Shown piece after piece: positions 7,690-16,911 of a DNA stretch of 49,827 nucleotides (position 1 is the first letter of the stretch; each line of letters starts with the position of its first letter). The notes beneath the pieces were generated by a model. It searched no databases. It was not told the origin of the DNA and worked only from the letters and a program-made list of their open reading frames with translations. The translations under genes were made by a program, and so were the position numbers. The stretch is from Clostridia bacterium (GTDB lineage: Bacteria; Bacillota; Thermoanaerobacteria; Thermoanaerobacterales; Thermoanaerobacteraceae): assembly GCA_012840485.1 (NCBI GenBank), contig DULG01000053.1:1-49827 (forward strand). Direction: 5' to 3'.

Positions 7690-8859
7690 ATGGAAAACTT
7701 TGTTTTTTCAAGCCCTACAAAAATTATTTTTGGTAAGGGAACAGAACATCAAGTGGGTGAAGAGGTAAAAAAGTATAGCAACAAAGTGCTGTTCTGTTAT
7801 GGTGGAGGAAGTATAAAAAAGTCTGGCCTATATGATAAAGTTGTAAATTCTTTAAAAGAAGCTGGAGTTGAGTTTATAGAGCTATCAGGTGTAAAGCCTA
7901 ATCCAAGGCTTAGCCTTGTGCAGGAAGGAATAAAATTATGCCGAGAAAATAATATCGAGTTTATTTTAGCTGTTGGCGGAGGAAGCGTTATTGACACTGC
8001 AAAGGCTATTGCAATGGGTGTGCCTTATGAGGGAAATGTGTGGGACTTTTTTGCAGGAAAAGCGCAGCTTGAAGAGGCTTTACCTGTAGGTGTCATCTTA
8101 ACTATCCCTGCAACAGGAAGTGAGGCAAGCGATGCTACAGTTATTACAAATGAAGACGGATGGTTTAAAAAAGGGTTTCATCATGACTTGATAAGGCCTA
8201 AGTTTGCAATTATGAATCCAGAGCTTACATATACATTACCCAATTATCAAACGGCCTGTGGTGTTGCAGATATTATGGCCCACGTCATGGAAAGATATTT
8301 TACAAATGTCAAAAATGTTGATTTGACTGATAGGCTTTGTGAAGCTACTTTAAAAACTGTTATAAATAATGTGCGTATTGTGCTAAAAGACCCAACAAAT
8401 TACAATGCAAGGGCAGAAATTATGTGGGCGGGTACCATCGCACACAATGATTTATTAAGCACAGGAAGGATAGGAGATTGGGCTTCCCATAGAATTGAAC
8501 ATGAACTAAGCGCTATTTACGATATTGCTCATGGAGCAGGACTTGCAATTATCTTTCCAGCCTGGATGAAATATGTATACAAGCATGATATAAATCGCTT
8601 TGTACAATTTGCTGTAAGAGTATGGGATGTGGACCTACCTTATGAAAACCTCGAAGACATAGCATTAGAGGGTATAAGACGAATGACAGAATTTTTTAAA
8701 GAGATTGGATTACCTATTACGCTAAAAGAAGCGGGTATTTCCGATGACAGATTTGAAGAAATGGCTAATAAATGTACGAAAGATGGTACCAAAAAGATAG
8801 GTAATTTTGTGAAATTAGCAAAAGAAGATGTCATAAAAATTTACGAATTAGCAAAGTAA
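7690..8859 (+). CDS. Iron-containing alcohol dehydrogenase, NAD(P)H-dependent butanol dehydrogenase type
   Basis: Group III (iron) alcohol dehydrogenase of 389 aa, full length for the BdhA/YugJ branch, reducing aldehydes to alcohols in fermentation. The dinucleotide motif GGGSVID lies at 96-102, and the metal ligands fit D194, H198, H267 and H281 in the segments GVADIMAH, WASHRIEHE and IAHGAGLA. The ATG at 7690 is chosen over an upstream in-frame start at 7543 because GGGGGAG lies 8 bases before it and the family begins at MENFVF. A terminator follows, so the gene is monocistronic. The cofactor (NADH or NADPH) is not decided by what is visible. Confidence 0.93.
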   Translation: MENFVFSSPTKIIFGKGTEHQVGEEVKKYSNKVLFCYGGGSIKKSGLYDKVVNSLKEAGVEFIELSGVKPNPRLSLVQEGIKLCRENNIEFILAVGGGSVIDTAKAIAMGVPYEGNVWDFFAGKAQLEEALPVGVILTIPATGSEASDATVITNEDGWFKKGFHHDLIRPKFAIMNPELTYTLPNYQTACGVADIMAHVMERYFTNVKNVDLTDRLCEATLKTVINNVRIVLKDPTNYNARAEIMWAGTIAHNDLLSTGRIGDWASHRIEHELSAIYDIAHGAGLAIIFPAWMKYVYKHDINRFVQFAVRVWDVDLPYENLEDIALEGIRRMTEFFKEIGLPITLKEAGISDDRFEEMANKCTKDGTKKIGNFVKLAKEDVIKIYELAK

Positions 8860-8868
8860 GATTTATAA

Positions 8869-8897
8869 AAGTCAGTCATTTGTTGGCTGACTTTTTT
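8869..8897 (+). terminator. Terminator of the alcohol dehydrogenase gene
   Basis: AAGTCAGTCA pairs with TGGCTGACTT and is followed by a T run. Confidence 0.85.
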
Positions 8898-8970
8898 GTT
8901 CGACTTTATATTTTTTTAATAATTAATTAATAATTTGTCACAATTTAGACACAAAAAAAGGTGAAATTTA

Positions 8971-8979
8971 TGATATAAT
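8971..8979 (+). promoter_or_regulatory. Extended -10 of the penicillin-binding protein gene
   Basis: TGA-TATAAT, about 58 bases before the ATG; no good -35 is visible. Confidence 0.5.
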
Positions 8980-9036
8980 TTATATTAACTGTTATAGGCA
9001 TAAAAAGAGAAGTATTTTTTATATGGGGGATTAAAT

Positions 9037-11499
9037 ATGGATAAAGATACAAACTTGAGAAGAAGTGACAAGAAAAAATATAAAGATAAAATCAAGAAAA
9101 AAAGTATGACAATAAATATAATAAAATTTGTTTTATCTATTACTTTAATTTTGATGTTTGCAGCAATAGGAGCAATAGGAGGTAAAGTCTGGGCAATAAT
9201 AAAAAACACACCTCAATTGTCTGAAGAAGCTTTGACAAAACAAAGTCAATCTTCTACTATTTATGCAGATAATGGTGAGGAAATAGCTACATTATTTGGG
9301 GCTAATAATAGAATATGGGTATCTTTAGATAAAATACCTAAAGATTTACAAAATGCTTTTATTGCAATAGAAGATCAGAGGTTTTATCGAAATAAATTAG
9401 GTATTGATCCTAAAAGAATCATTGGAGCTCTTATTGCAAATATTAAGGCAGGGGGGAAACCTGTAGAAGGGGCAAGTACTATAACTCAACAGCTTGTGAA
9501 AAACACCATGCTTTCTGATGAAAAGACTCTTACGAGAAAAATTCAAGAAGCAGTGTTGGCATGGCGATTAGAGCAAAAATATTCAAAGCAACAGATATTA
9601 GAGGCGTATTTGAACACTATATATTTGGGAGGACCTAATGTAAATGCCTATGGAGTGGAGGCTGCAGCGAGAGCTTATTTTAATAAACATGTTGAAGATT
9701 TAGATTTGGCAGAATGTGCCTTAATTGCTGGTATCACTAATAATCCTTCCCTGTATTCACCTACAGCTAATAGGGAAGCTTCCATAGAAAGACAACATTT
9801 GGTTTTAAAAGAAATGCTTAAACAAGGTTATATTACACAAGAACAATACGATAAAGCTATTAACGAAGGATTAGTATTTGATATACAACCTACAAATACC
9901 TACGAACACACATATTTTGTAGATCAAGTTATTAATGATGTGGCAGAAGCTCTTTCACAAAAGCTTAATATATCTCATGAAGAAGCTACAAAAAAGATAT
10001 ACAATGGTGGCCTTAAAATTTACACTACAATGAATGTAAAAATTCAAAACATTATGGAAGAAGCTTTTAAAAATCCAAAGCTCTTTCCGCCTGATTTGAA
10101 GGATAAAAAAGGCAATGTTTATAAAATCCAAGGCGCAATGGTTGTAATAGATTGGAGGACAGGAGAAGTTAAGGGTATAGTTGGTGGCCGTGATAAGCAA
10201 GACATCCAAAGAGGATTTAATAGAGCGACTCAAGGATATAGACCTCCCGGTTCTGCTATAAAGCCTCTTACAGTTTATGGACCTGCTTTGGAGAGAGGAT
10301 ATACTGCTGCTACAGTTGTAGATGACGTTCCCACTGCTTTTGGAAAATGGGCCCCTCAGAATTATGACCATACGTATGATGGTTTATTGACCTTTAGAAT
10401 GGCCTTAGCAAGATCCAGGAATATACCGGCTGCCAAAATAGTTAACGACATGATAGGTCTTAAGACTGCTGCTGAATATGGAAAAAAGTTTGGGCTTGAA
10501 ATAAAAAAAGAGGATGAGTCATCTCCTGCTGCTCTTTCTCTTGGTGCTCTTACTAAAGGAGTTACTCCTCTTCAAATGGCATCAGCTTTTGCTACCATTG
10601 CTAGTGAGGGAGTTTATACTTCTCCTATAACTTTTACAAAAATTATTGATTCAACAGGGAATGTGATTATAGAAAACAAGCCTTTTCAGCATATGGTTTT
10701 AACTCCTCAAAATGCCTATATACTAACAAGTATGATGCAGGATGTTGTAAAATATGGGACGGGTACAAACGCTAGACTTCCTAATATGCCTGTAGCAGGG
10801 AAAACAGGTACTTCATCTGATTATTTTGATGCATGGTTTGTAGGCTTTACTCCTTATTATTCTGCTTCTGTATGGATGGGAACTGGTGAAAATATCGAAA
10901 TGAGGTACGGTAGCGGAGGTATTACAGGAGGGTCTTATCCTGCTATATTGTGGAAGACAGTTATGGAACAAATTCACAAAGATTTACCTTATAAAGATTT
11001 TGTAAAGCCACCAGGAATTGTTACTGTTACAGTTTGTAAAGACTCAGGAGAACTTCCAACGGATCTTTGTCATTTAGATCCACGGGGTGATCAAACTTAT
11101 CCAGAACTTTTTGCGGAGGGGACTCAACCTACAACTTACTGTACTGTTCATGTTACAGCTTCGATAAATTCCCAAAATGGAAAGTTGGCAACAGAATTTA
11201 CTCCTACTGACCTTGTAAAAGAGGCTGTATTTATAGATCCGCCTGGTAGGACTCCAGAGCAAAACGCTGTTGCGAAAGATAAGGAATATGTAGTACCAAA
11301 AGAATATGACGATACTCATCCTGTTATAGAAAATCAAAATAATGGCATACCAGCAAATGGAAACCAATTACCTCCTAATAATAATGAAAAAGGCAATAAG
11401 CCTCCAGGTGAGATTCCTACAAATCCACCTTCCAACAATAATACCCAAAACAATTCGAATAATCTTTTGCCTTCTATTCCGGCTGTTCCAAAGCCATAA
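9037..11499 (+). CDS. Class A penicillin-binding protein (PBP1A family)
   Basis: Bifunctional peptidoglycan synthase of 820 aa. A basic cytoplasmic N terminus precedes one membrane span (about 28-55). The glycosyltransferase (GT51) domain has EDQRF (112-116) and GASTITQQLVKN. The transpeptidase domain has S406-A-I-K409, SRN (460-462) and KTGTS (589-593). A Pro/Asn-rich tail after about 760 is low complexity and probably a flexible extracellular extension. The protein polymerises and cross-links glycan outside the membrane. The gene starts at an ATG behind GGGGGA and is closed by a strong terminator, so it is a single-gene unit. Confidence 0.95.
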   Translation: MDKDTNLRRSDKKKYKDKIKKKSMTINIIKFVLSITLILMFAAIGAIGGKVWAIIKNTPQLSEEALTKQSQSSTIYADNGEEIATLFGANNRIWVSLDKIPKDLQNAFIAIEDQRFYRNKLGIDPKRIIGALIANIKAGGKPVEGASTITQQLVKNTMLSDEKTLTRKIQEAVLAWRLEQKYSKQQILEAYLNTIYLGGPNVNAYGVEAAARAYFNKHVEDLDLAECALIAGITNNPSLYSPTANREASIERQHLVLKEMLKQGYITQEQYDKAINEGLVFDIQPTNTYEHTYFVDQVINDVAEALSQKLNISHEEATKKIYNGGLKIYTTMNVKIQNIMEEAFKNPKLFPPDLKDKKGNVYKIQGAMVVIDWRTGEVKGIVGGRDKQDIQRGFNRATQGYRPPGSAIKPLTVYGPALERGYTAATVVDDVPTAFGKWAPQNYDHTYDGLLTFRMALARSRNIPAAKIVNDMIGLKTAAEYGKKFGLEIKKEDESSPAALSLGALTKGVTPLQMASAFATIASEGVYTSPITFTKIIDSTGNVIIENKPFQHMVLTPQNAYILTSMMQDVVKYGTGTNARLPNMPVAGKTGTSSDYFDAWFVGFTPYYSASVWMGTGENIEMRYGSGGITGGSYPAILWKTVMEQIHKDLPYKDFVKPPGIVTVTVCKDSGELPTDLCHLDPRGDQTYPELFAEGTQPTTYCTVHVTASINSQNGKLATEFTPTDLVKEAVFIDPPGRTPEQNAVAKDKEYVVPKEYDDTHPVIENQNNGIPANGNQLPPNNNEKGNKPPGEIPTNPPSNNNTQNNSNNLLPSIPAVPKP

Positions 11500-11505
11500 A
11501 ATCTT

Positions 11506-11543
11506 AAAGCATACTTGAAAGGTCCTTTCAAGTATGCTTTTTT
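11506..11543 (+). terminator. Terminator of the penicillin-binding protein gene
   Basis: A 15-bp perfect stem (AGCATACTTGAAAGG with its complement) followed by a T run. Confidence 0.92.
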
Positions 11544-11590
11544 ATAAAAATATGGTATTATTAAGGTAAGTAGAATTTGGAGGGGTAATT

Positions 11591-13891
11591 TTGAAAAAAA
11601 TCTCTTTTTTAATATTTATTTTAGTAATTTTAATCTTTTTTTCAGGTTGTAGTAATTTAAAAACGCCAGGAGAAGCTATAAGACCTCCCAAAAATGTAGG
11701 AGAAGTTATTTTACAAGAGGGAAATTCTCCCTTATGGACAATTCAAAGCGAAGGTGAAAGGTTTTTTGATACTGTATTTTTATCAGATAATGATATTGTT
11801 ACTTTAGTATACAAAGAAGGGAATATATATTTAAGAAGTTATAAAAAAGGTCAATTGATAGGGGAAAAAGTTTTGGGCTCAAAGGTAGATTATAAAATAC
11901 TGGCCAAAGCTTCTGATAGATTTGTCATCAAAAGGGGGGAAAGTGAGATATTCCTTTATAATAATAAACTGGAGGAAATTTTAAATTATAAAGTAGAATT
12001 AGAAAAAACTGATTATCAAAACGATATAATAGATTCAATTTTATCTTCTGATGGGAAAAATTTAGTTGTTTCAGTAGTGTACTATGATAACAACCTACCA
12101 AAAGAAGGTGAAGTAATATTATTTAAAGAAGGGGAATTTGTTAAAAGAATAAGCAATGTATTGCCACAACTTGCTACTTTTAGTGATGATAGCAAAAAAT
12201 TTTTATTTGTAGATTTGGGGATAAGAAGTGATACACAGAACAAAGGGAAAATTCAGGAAGGGCATATTTTTGTTTACAACAAAGATGGGAATTTGTTAAA
12301 AAAAATAAATATTCCAATCGATCTTTCCAAAGCGACAAGGATTTCAGCTACTCTATCTAGGGAAGGAAATGCGATTTTGTTTTCTAATTGTTACGGAGAC
12401 AAACTGTATGTGGAGAAAGATGAAAAGAAAATAGAAATTCCAATAAAATCAGAGAGATTTTTTTCAAATAAGGACGCTACCAAAATTGTTACAGGTAATT
12501 ATGGAGTTTCTAAGATTTATGATGGAAATGGAGAACTTTTAGATTATATTGTAATAAATTATGGGATTATAAATGATGTCCATTTTGAAGGGAACAACAC
12601 TTTTTTTGCTATAAATGGTACAACAATTCCTAATTCTAAAAATAAAAATTATGTGGGTGTAATGGACGAGAGTGGAAATGTCATATGGACAGCAAAAGTT
12701 TATGATACTGTGGCGATTCTTAAATTTTCACCCAATGGCAAAAAGATTATGGCACAGTCCTCTAAATTTATAGCTGTATATGATTATAGCAATGGAAAAA
12801 TAGATATATTGCCTCGCCCTATAAATGGCAAATACCCTGAGCTTATTTGGAAAAGGGCTTTGATTGAAGAAACAACAGAAGACAATGCTTTTATAATTGG
12901 AGATAAGTCAGGAAATATTTATGTGGCAAGAGATAAAACTTTAATAAAAGCAACAAAAAATGGAAATCAGTTTTGGGTTGTGAATACAGAAAAGCCGATT
13001 AAATTTTTGGACGTGTCATTAAATGGGGAATTAATTGCTATAGTTATAGAAAATTATGATGGTAGCGAAGTTATAGTGTATGATAAAGCGGGAATGATAG
13101 TTTCCCACAAATATATAATTAAAGGACATCAAGTAACTTCTCTTTCAGTATCTCTAAATGGCAAATATTTTTCCTATGCTGTATCTACCCCTGAAAATGA
13201 AGAGTATGGTTCTTTTATAGATCTTTTCAATGATAAAGGCTATATGATATGGGAACAAAAAATTAAATCTACTTATGTATCTAATTTAAGCATAACACAT
13301 AACACAGTAACAGCTTGCTTTAGTGATGATAGAAGTTCTGGATATATAGCTTTAGATTTTAAAGGTAAAATTTTGTATAACAAGGAAATAAAAAATACAG
13401 TTCCTTTTATAAAAAATTCTATAAATGGAGAAATATTTTTGTTGTCCAATAATGGTAGGAATTTTAGTTTTTATGGTAGAGAGGGAAAAAATGAATTTTC
13501 CCGTGAGAATCAAGTCGTCGAAGGGGTTATTCAACAAGTTTTGATGTCAGAAGATGGAAAAGTAGTAGTAGCAGCATCTTACAATAAAGCTTCTAAAAAT
13601 TACTATATAACTTTTGTTGATAACTTTGAAAAAATAAAAACGGTAGTTTCTGATTGGAAAATTAAAAAAATAATTATGACACTCGATGGTGAATATATAG
13701 TAACTTTGTCCTACGAGTATGATAATCCTCTAAATAATGCTAATAAAATCACTTTATATGATAAAAAGGGGAATACTTTATATACCTATTATCACAAAAG
13801 TGGCATTTATGATATAGCTATTACACAGGATGGTACAGACTTATACTTATATTCTACAGATGGCTACGTATATAAGTATCGCAATAAATAA
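11591..13891 (+). CDS. Secreted lipoprotein with beta-propeller (WD40/PQQ-like) repeats
   Basis: A 766-aa protein with a lipoprotein signal peptide: a hydrophobic stretch to about residue 18, then FFSGC with the lipidated Cys at about 20. The rest shows repeated beta-propeller blades of the pattern SxDGKxxV...YD..G (for example near SLNGKYFSYA and SEDGKVVVAA), roughly two propellers in length. It should be anchored on the outer membrane face as a binding or sensing scaffold; no enzyme motif is visible. The start is TTG 11591 behind GGAGGGG. It lies 24 bases upstream of an M28 peptidase gene, so the two may be co-transcribed and work together at the cell surface. Confidence 0.8.
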   Translation: MKKISFLIFILVILIFFSGCSNLKTPGEAIRPPKNVGEVILQEGNSPLWTIQSEGERFFDTVFLSDNDIVTLVYKEGNIYLRSYKKGQLIGEKVLGSKVDYKILAKASDRFVIKRGESEIFLYNNKLEEILNYKVELEKTDYQNDIIDSILSSDGKNLVVSVVYYDNNLPKEGEVILFKEGEFVKRISNVLPQLATFSDDSKKFLFVDLGIRSDTQNKGKIQEGHIFVYNKDGNLLKKINIPIDLSKATRISATLSREGNAILFSNCYGDKLYVEKDEKKIEIPIKSERFFSNKDATKIVTGNYGVSKIYDGNGELLDYIVINYGIINDVHFEGNNTFFAINGTTIPNSKNKNYVGVMDESGNVIWTAKVYDTVAILKFSPNGKKIMAQSSKFIAVYDYSNGKIDILPRPINGKYPELIWKRALIEETTEDNAFIIGDKSGNIYVARDKTLIKATKNGNQFWVVNTEKPIKFLDVSLNGELIAIVIENYDGSEVIVYDKAGMIVSHKYIIKGHQVTSLSVSLNGKYFSYAVSTPENEEYGSFIDLFNDKGYMIWEQKIKSTYVSNLSITHNTVTACFSDDRSSGYIALDFKGKILYNKEIKNTVPFIKNSINGEIFLLSNNGRNFSFYGREGKNEFSRENQVVEGVIQQVLMSEDGKVVVAASYNKASKNYYITFVDNFEKIKTVVSDWKIKKIIMTLDGEYIVTLSYEYDNPLNNANKITLYDKKGNTLYTYYHKSGIYDIAITQDGTDLYLYSTDGYVYKYRNK

Positions 13892-13915
13892 TTTAACTGA
13901 AAGGAGGTTTTAGAT

Positions 13916-15076
13916 TTGAAAAGCATTGAATATTTAAAAGAATTAACTAAGTTTGAGCACAGGGGCTCTGCGACAAAAAATGAAAGGCAAGCCGCAGAAT
14001 ATATTTTACAACAATTGAAGAGGATGGGGTATAAAGCTGAGAAACGGACTTTTAAAACTACAAGAGACAATCTCTACATGCTTCCTTTACAAGTGGGTGT
14101 TTTGCTATTTATTTGCGGCTTTTTCTCATTGATGTACGGCGGACCTTTAGAAATAGCAGCATTTTTACTCAGTTTATTTGCGATAAGTCTTTTGTTATTA
14201 GAAGTAAGTGGTAAGCCAGTTGAAACAAGTATAATGCCTAGGCATTTATCCCAAAATGTTTTTACAAGTTTTGATGAAAGCCGCAGTAAAAGAATAATTG
14301 TATCAGCTCATTATGACACGCAAAAAGGCAGCATAATGTTTCATCCTAAAATTGTCGACAAACTAAGTGCAATTTACAACATTTCATATATAGGATTTGG
14401 ACTTATTCCAATTGGAATTTTGTTTAATATTTTCAATTTAGTTATAGCTTCTGCAATATTGCGTATTGGACTTATTATTGTTTTTGCAAATATAATTTTT
14501 ATGGCTATATGTGAAGTAACGGGTAGGTATACACAAGGGGCAAATGACAATGGCACAGGGGTAGCTTTAACTTTAGCATTGGCAAATTACTATATAAACC
14601 ATAAAGACAAGTTTCCTGATAATGTTGACATGGTATTTTTATTTACTGGCAGTGAAGAGACAGGGGAAAGAGGAATGAAAAATTTCATAAGGGAATACCG
14701 TAAAAAACTTTCTAAAGAGACCAAATTCATCATACTTGATAATCTTGGAACTGGTAAAGTTACATACCTTGAGGGGGAAGGAATGATATTTTATAAAAGA
14801 GCCGGGAAAATGTTACTTGATATAGCAGAGGAGATGGCAAAAGGTCGTGACGGAAAAGTTCAAAAAATGAAAAATTTGCTCCTTCCTACAGATGCTCTTC
14901 CAGCAATGGATGCTGGATTTGATGCAATAGCGTTTCTTGCAAAAGATGAAAAAGGAAGACTAGGTAACTACCACTGGCATACGGATACTATAGAAAACGT
15001 CGATACCCAACTTTTAAGTTATGAAGAAGAGTTTTTTAAAGAGTATTTAGTTAAAGTAACAGAAAGATTAAATTGA
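13916..15076 (+). CDS. Membrane-anchored M28-family metallopeptidase
   Basis: A 386-aa zinc aminopeptidase-like protein. The catalytic pieces are HYDT (first metal His), GANDNGTG (bridging Asp), GSEETGERG (catalytic Glu pair) and HWHTDT (last His). Two hydrophobic stretches interrupt the fold: one at about 58-103 and one at about 160-200, between the first His and the bridging Asp, so the enzyme is held in the membrane with the insertion carried inside the peptidase domain. The start is TTG 13916 behind AAAGGAGG. It is probably cotranscribed with the lipoprotein gene at 11591. The substrate is unknown. Confidence 0.85.
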   Translation: MKSIEYLKELTKFEHRGSATKNERQAAEYILQQLKRMGYKAEKRTFKTTRDNLYMLPLQVGVLLFICGFFSLMYGGPLEIAAFLLSLFAISLLLLEVSGKPVETSIMPRHLSQNVFTSFDESRSKRIIVSAHYDTQKGSIMFHPKIVDKLSAIYNISYIGFGLIPIGILFNIFNLVIASAILRIGLIIVFANIIFMAICEVTGRYTQGANDNGTGVALTLALANYYINHKDKFPDNVDMVFLFTGSEETGERGMKNFIREYRKKLSKETKFIILDNLGTGKVTYLEGEGMIFYKRAGKMLLDIAEEMAKGRDGKVQKMKNLLLPTDALPAMDAGFDAIAFLAKDEKGRLGNYHWHTDTIENVDTQLLSYEEEFFKEYLVKVTERLN

Positions 15077-15088
15077 CAAAAAATTAAC

Positions 15089-15117
15089 TTGACTATATTT
15101 GAAAAATCGAATATAAT
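15089..15117 (+). promoter_or_regulatory. ArsR-family promoter/operator 1
   Basis: TTGACT (15089-15094), a 17-base spacer and TATAAT (15112-15117). The spacer holds an imperfect ATATTTGA...TCGAATAT inverted repeat (15094-15113), related to the perfect palindrome at 15442. The regulator encoded just downstream probably binds both. Confidence 0.75.
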
Positions 15118-15139
15118 TTATATGAAAGGGTGAAAAGAA

Positions 15140-15427
15140 GTGGAAGCTGACGTATATAATAAAGCTGCTGAATACTTTAAAGCATTATCACATCCTACAA
15201 GAATAAAAATAATAGAGCTTTTAAGCAAAAAAGAAATGTGCGTATGTCAAATGATGGCAGCACTAAATTTAGACCAATCCCATGTATCAAGGCATTTAAT
15301 GGTGTTAAGAGCAAATAAAATGGTAAAAACTAGAAGAGAAGGTACTATAATTTTTTATTCTTTAACAGATGAAAATATCATAAACATTATCGAGGAAGTG
15401 AAAAATATCTTTCTTGTCACAAAATAA
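15140..15427 (+). CDS. ArsR/SmtB-family metal or metalloid-responsive repressor
   Basis: A 95-aa winged-helix repressor. The segment KALSHPTRIKIIELLSK and the recognition region LDQSHVSRHLMVLR are typical. The C34-V-C36 pair sits where ArsR proteins bind arsenite or antimonite (the ELCVC motif of alpha-3), so a thiol-binding inducer is likely. GTG 15140 follows AAAGGGTG. The promoter in front and a second palindrome behind the gene suggest it represses both itself and the ferredoxin/HdrA-like pair. No ars pump or reductase gene is nearby, which is unusual for an arsenic regulator. Confidence 0.9.
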   Translation: MEADVYNKAAEYFKALSHPTRIKIIELLSKKEMCVCQMMAALNLDQSHVSRHLMVLRANKMVKTRREGTIIFYSLTDENIINIIEEVKNIFLVTK

Positions 15428-15437
15428 ATTTTTTTAC

Positions 15438-15465
15438 TTGCTATATTCGAATATTCGAATATAAA
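15438..15465 (+). promoter_or_regulatory. ArsR-family promoter/operator 2 (perfect palindrome)
   Basis: A 22-bp perfect palindrome (15442-15463) built on two TTCGAA units fills the spacer of a promoter TTGCTA-16-TATAAA. It is the typical ArsR/SmtB operator layout and controls the ferredoxin operon. Confidence 0.8.
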
Positions 15466-15530
15466 AATATATAAGGAAGTTAATATAAATGATAATTGCT
15501 TTTTTAAATGCTGGAGAGGAGGTGAAATAT

Positions 15531-15737
15531 GTGGCAAAAAATTGGTATCCTATAATAGATAAGGATAAATGCATTCAGTGCTATCAATGTGTAAACTTTT
15601 GTCCACACGACGTTTATACCATCGGTGACGATGGGTATCCGAATGTTGTAAATCCAGACAACTGCGTGGAATTTTGCCGTGGATGTTCAAAAATTTGTGA
15701 TAATGAAGCTATAACATATTTTGGAGATAGGAGGTAA
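15531..15737 (+). CDS. Ferredoxin-like protein with two 4Fe-4S motifs
   Basis: A 68-aa protein with eight cysteines: C14-x2-C17-x2-C20-x3-C24-P and C45-x3-C49-x2-C52-x3-C56. The first is a standard 4Fe-4S motif; the second has one extra residue in its first gap. It should carry low-potential electrons, presumably to the HdrA-like protein encoded 5 bases downstream. GTG 15531 is the best start because GAGGAGGTG lies 6 bases before it; the in-frame ATG at 15489 has no such site. It is expressed from the ArsR-type operator at 15442. Confidence 0.85.
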   Translation: MAKNWYPIIDKDKCIQCYQCVNFCPHDVYTIGDDGYPNVVNPDNCVEFCRGCSKICDNEAITYFGDRR

Positions 15738-15742
15738 TTTTT

Positions 15743-16108
15743 ATGAGTAAAAAAGGATTACTTTTATGCGTATGCCAAGGCACTTGTCCATCATTTCAAA
15801 ATATGGACACATTTGAAGTTTTAAACACTTTAAGAAGAGAGGGCATTTTTGAATGGGTAGGATTACATCCTCAACTTTGTGCAGATGATGGAGATAGGTA
15901 TTTAAGGGAATTATTAAGAGGAGCTCAAATAGATGAACTTTATGTTGCTGCCTGTGATCCAACAATGCAGAGGAAAATGTACAGAGATGCTTTTGATGAT
16001 GTAGGTTTTCCTAGAGATAAGCATATTGGAATCGAAATAAGAAACATGAATACACAGCAGGTTATTGAGGAAATAAAGAAAGCTGTACACTTAACGGGAA
16101 ATTGTTAG
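15743..16108 (+). CDS. HdrA-like cysteine protein (stand-alone N-terminal domain)
   Basis: A 121-aa protein starting KKGLLLCVCQGTCPSF, with C9, C11 and C15, then AADELYVAACDPTMQ-like sequence (VAACDPTMQRKMYRD) and an end rich in charged helix. The VAAC.P....MYRDAF pattern and the following IRNMNTQQVIEEI recall the N-terminal region of heterodisulfide reductase subunit A, but the FAD domain and further clusters of HdrA are absent. It is probably a small electron-transfer or sulfur-handling partner of the ferredoxin. The ATG follows GGAGG. No defined function is known to me. Confidence 0.6.
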   Translation: MSKKGLLLCVCQGTCPSFQNMDTFEVLNTLRREGIFEWVGLHPQLCADDGDRYLRELLRGAQIDELYVAACDPTMQRKMYRDAFDDVGFPRDKHIGIEIRNMNTQQVIEEIKKAVHLTGNC

Positions 16109-16141
16109 TTCTACCTGTGGAAGTTAAATAAAGTAACTATC

Positions 16142-16164
16142 TGGCCGTATGGCCAATTTTTTTT
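16142..16164 (+). terminator. Terminator of the ferredoxin/HdrA-like operon
   Basis: TGGCC-gtat-GGCCA followed by a run of T. The stem is short but GC-rich. Confidence 0.7.
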
Positions 16165-16225
16165 AATAAAAATCTTTGCTTTTTAAAAGAGCGATTTTGC
16201 TTTTTGTTTTATGACTAAAATATGT

Positions 16226-16261
16226 TATAATATGTATGCAAGCAATTACTTGCATACATAT
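16226..16261 (+). promoter_or_regulatory. TetR promoter with 13-bp inverted-repeat operator
   Basis: An extended -10, TGT-TATAAT (TATAAT at 16226-16231), overlaps a perfect inverted repeat ATATGTATGCAAG (16230-16242) with CTTGCATACATAT (16249-16261). A repressor bound here would cover the start of transcription. The gene encoded directly downstream is a TetR protein. Confidence 0.8.
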
Positions 16262-16275
16262 TGTGAGGTGTTTTA

Positions 16276-16860
16276 ATGGGCGATTCGGTGAAGGAAAAGA
16301 TAGTTATGTCTACTTTAAAACTAATTTCTGAAAAAGGATATAAGTCTACAACTACAAGAAATATTGCAGAAGAGGCAGGAGTAAATGAAGTTACAATTTT
16401 TAGATGTTTTGGAAGCAAAAAAGATATAGTGCTTTATGCATTAAAAGAGCTGGAATTATTAAAGCCTGTAAATGAAAGAATATTAGACAAATGTACATGG
16501 GATTTAAAAGAAGACCTATTCATGTTGGCTCATGAATATCATAAAAATTTTACAGAAGAAAAAGCGAAAATCATGATAGGTTTGAGAAGTCCAGAGATTT
16601 TTGAAGAAGTAAAAGAATATCTGATCAGGATTCCAAAAGGCTTTAAAGAAGTTTTGATAAAATATTTTGAAAAAGTGTACGAGAAGGGATTATTAAATAC
16701 TGATGATTTTGAACTTTTGGCCTTTGCTTTTATATCATTGAATTTCGGTTTTGTTTTAATGAATGCCTCCTATGGTAACAAGCTAATTGGCTTTAGCGAT
16801 AGAGAATTTGTTAAAAAAAGCATAGAAATTTTTGTAAAAGCAATAGAAAAAAGTGATTGA
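16276..16860 (+). CDS. TetR-family repressor
   Basis: A 194-aa regulator with an N-terminal TetR helix-turn-helix (about 5-52; STTTRNIAEEAGVNEVTIFRCFGSK) and a helical ligand domain with no recognisable ligand motif. The 13-bp inverted repeat upstream is the expected autoregulatory operator. It lies 51 bases upstream of the three-gene activase system and is likely to control it, since no other promoter is obvious in that gap. The ATG follows GTGAGGTG. Confidence 0.88.
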   Translation: MGDSVKEKIVMSTLKLISEKGYKSTTTRNIAEEAGVNEVTIFRCFGSKKDIVLYALKELELLKPVNERILDKCTWDLKEDLFMLAHEYHKNFTEEKAKIMIGLRSPEIFEEVKEYLIRIPKGFKEVLIKYFEKVYEKGLLNTDDFELLAFAFISLNFGFVLMNASYGNKLIGFSDREFVKKSIEIFVKAIEKSD

Positions 16861-16911
16861 AGTAGTGTAAAATATGATATATGATGTACTTGGAGGAGAG
16901 GAGAGCAAATA

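Noticed and set aside
9955-10371. 138-aa ORF on the minus strand
   Set aside because: It lies wholly inside the penicillin-binding protein gene, lacks a ribosome site and shows no motif; it is a shadow of the real frame.
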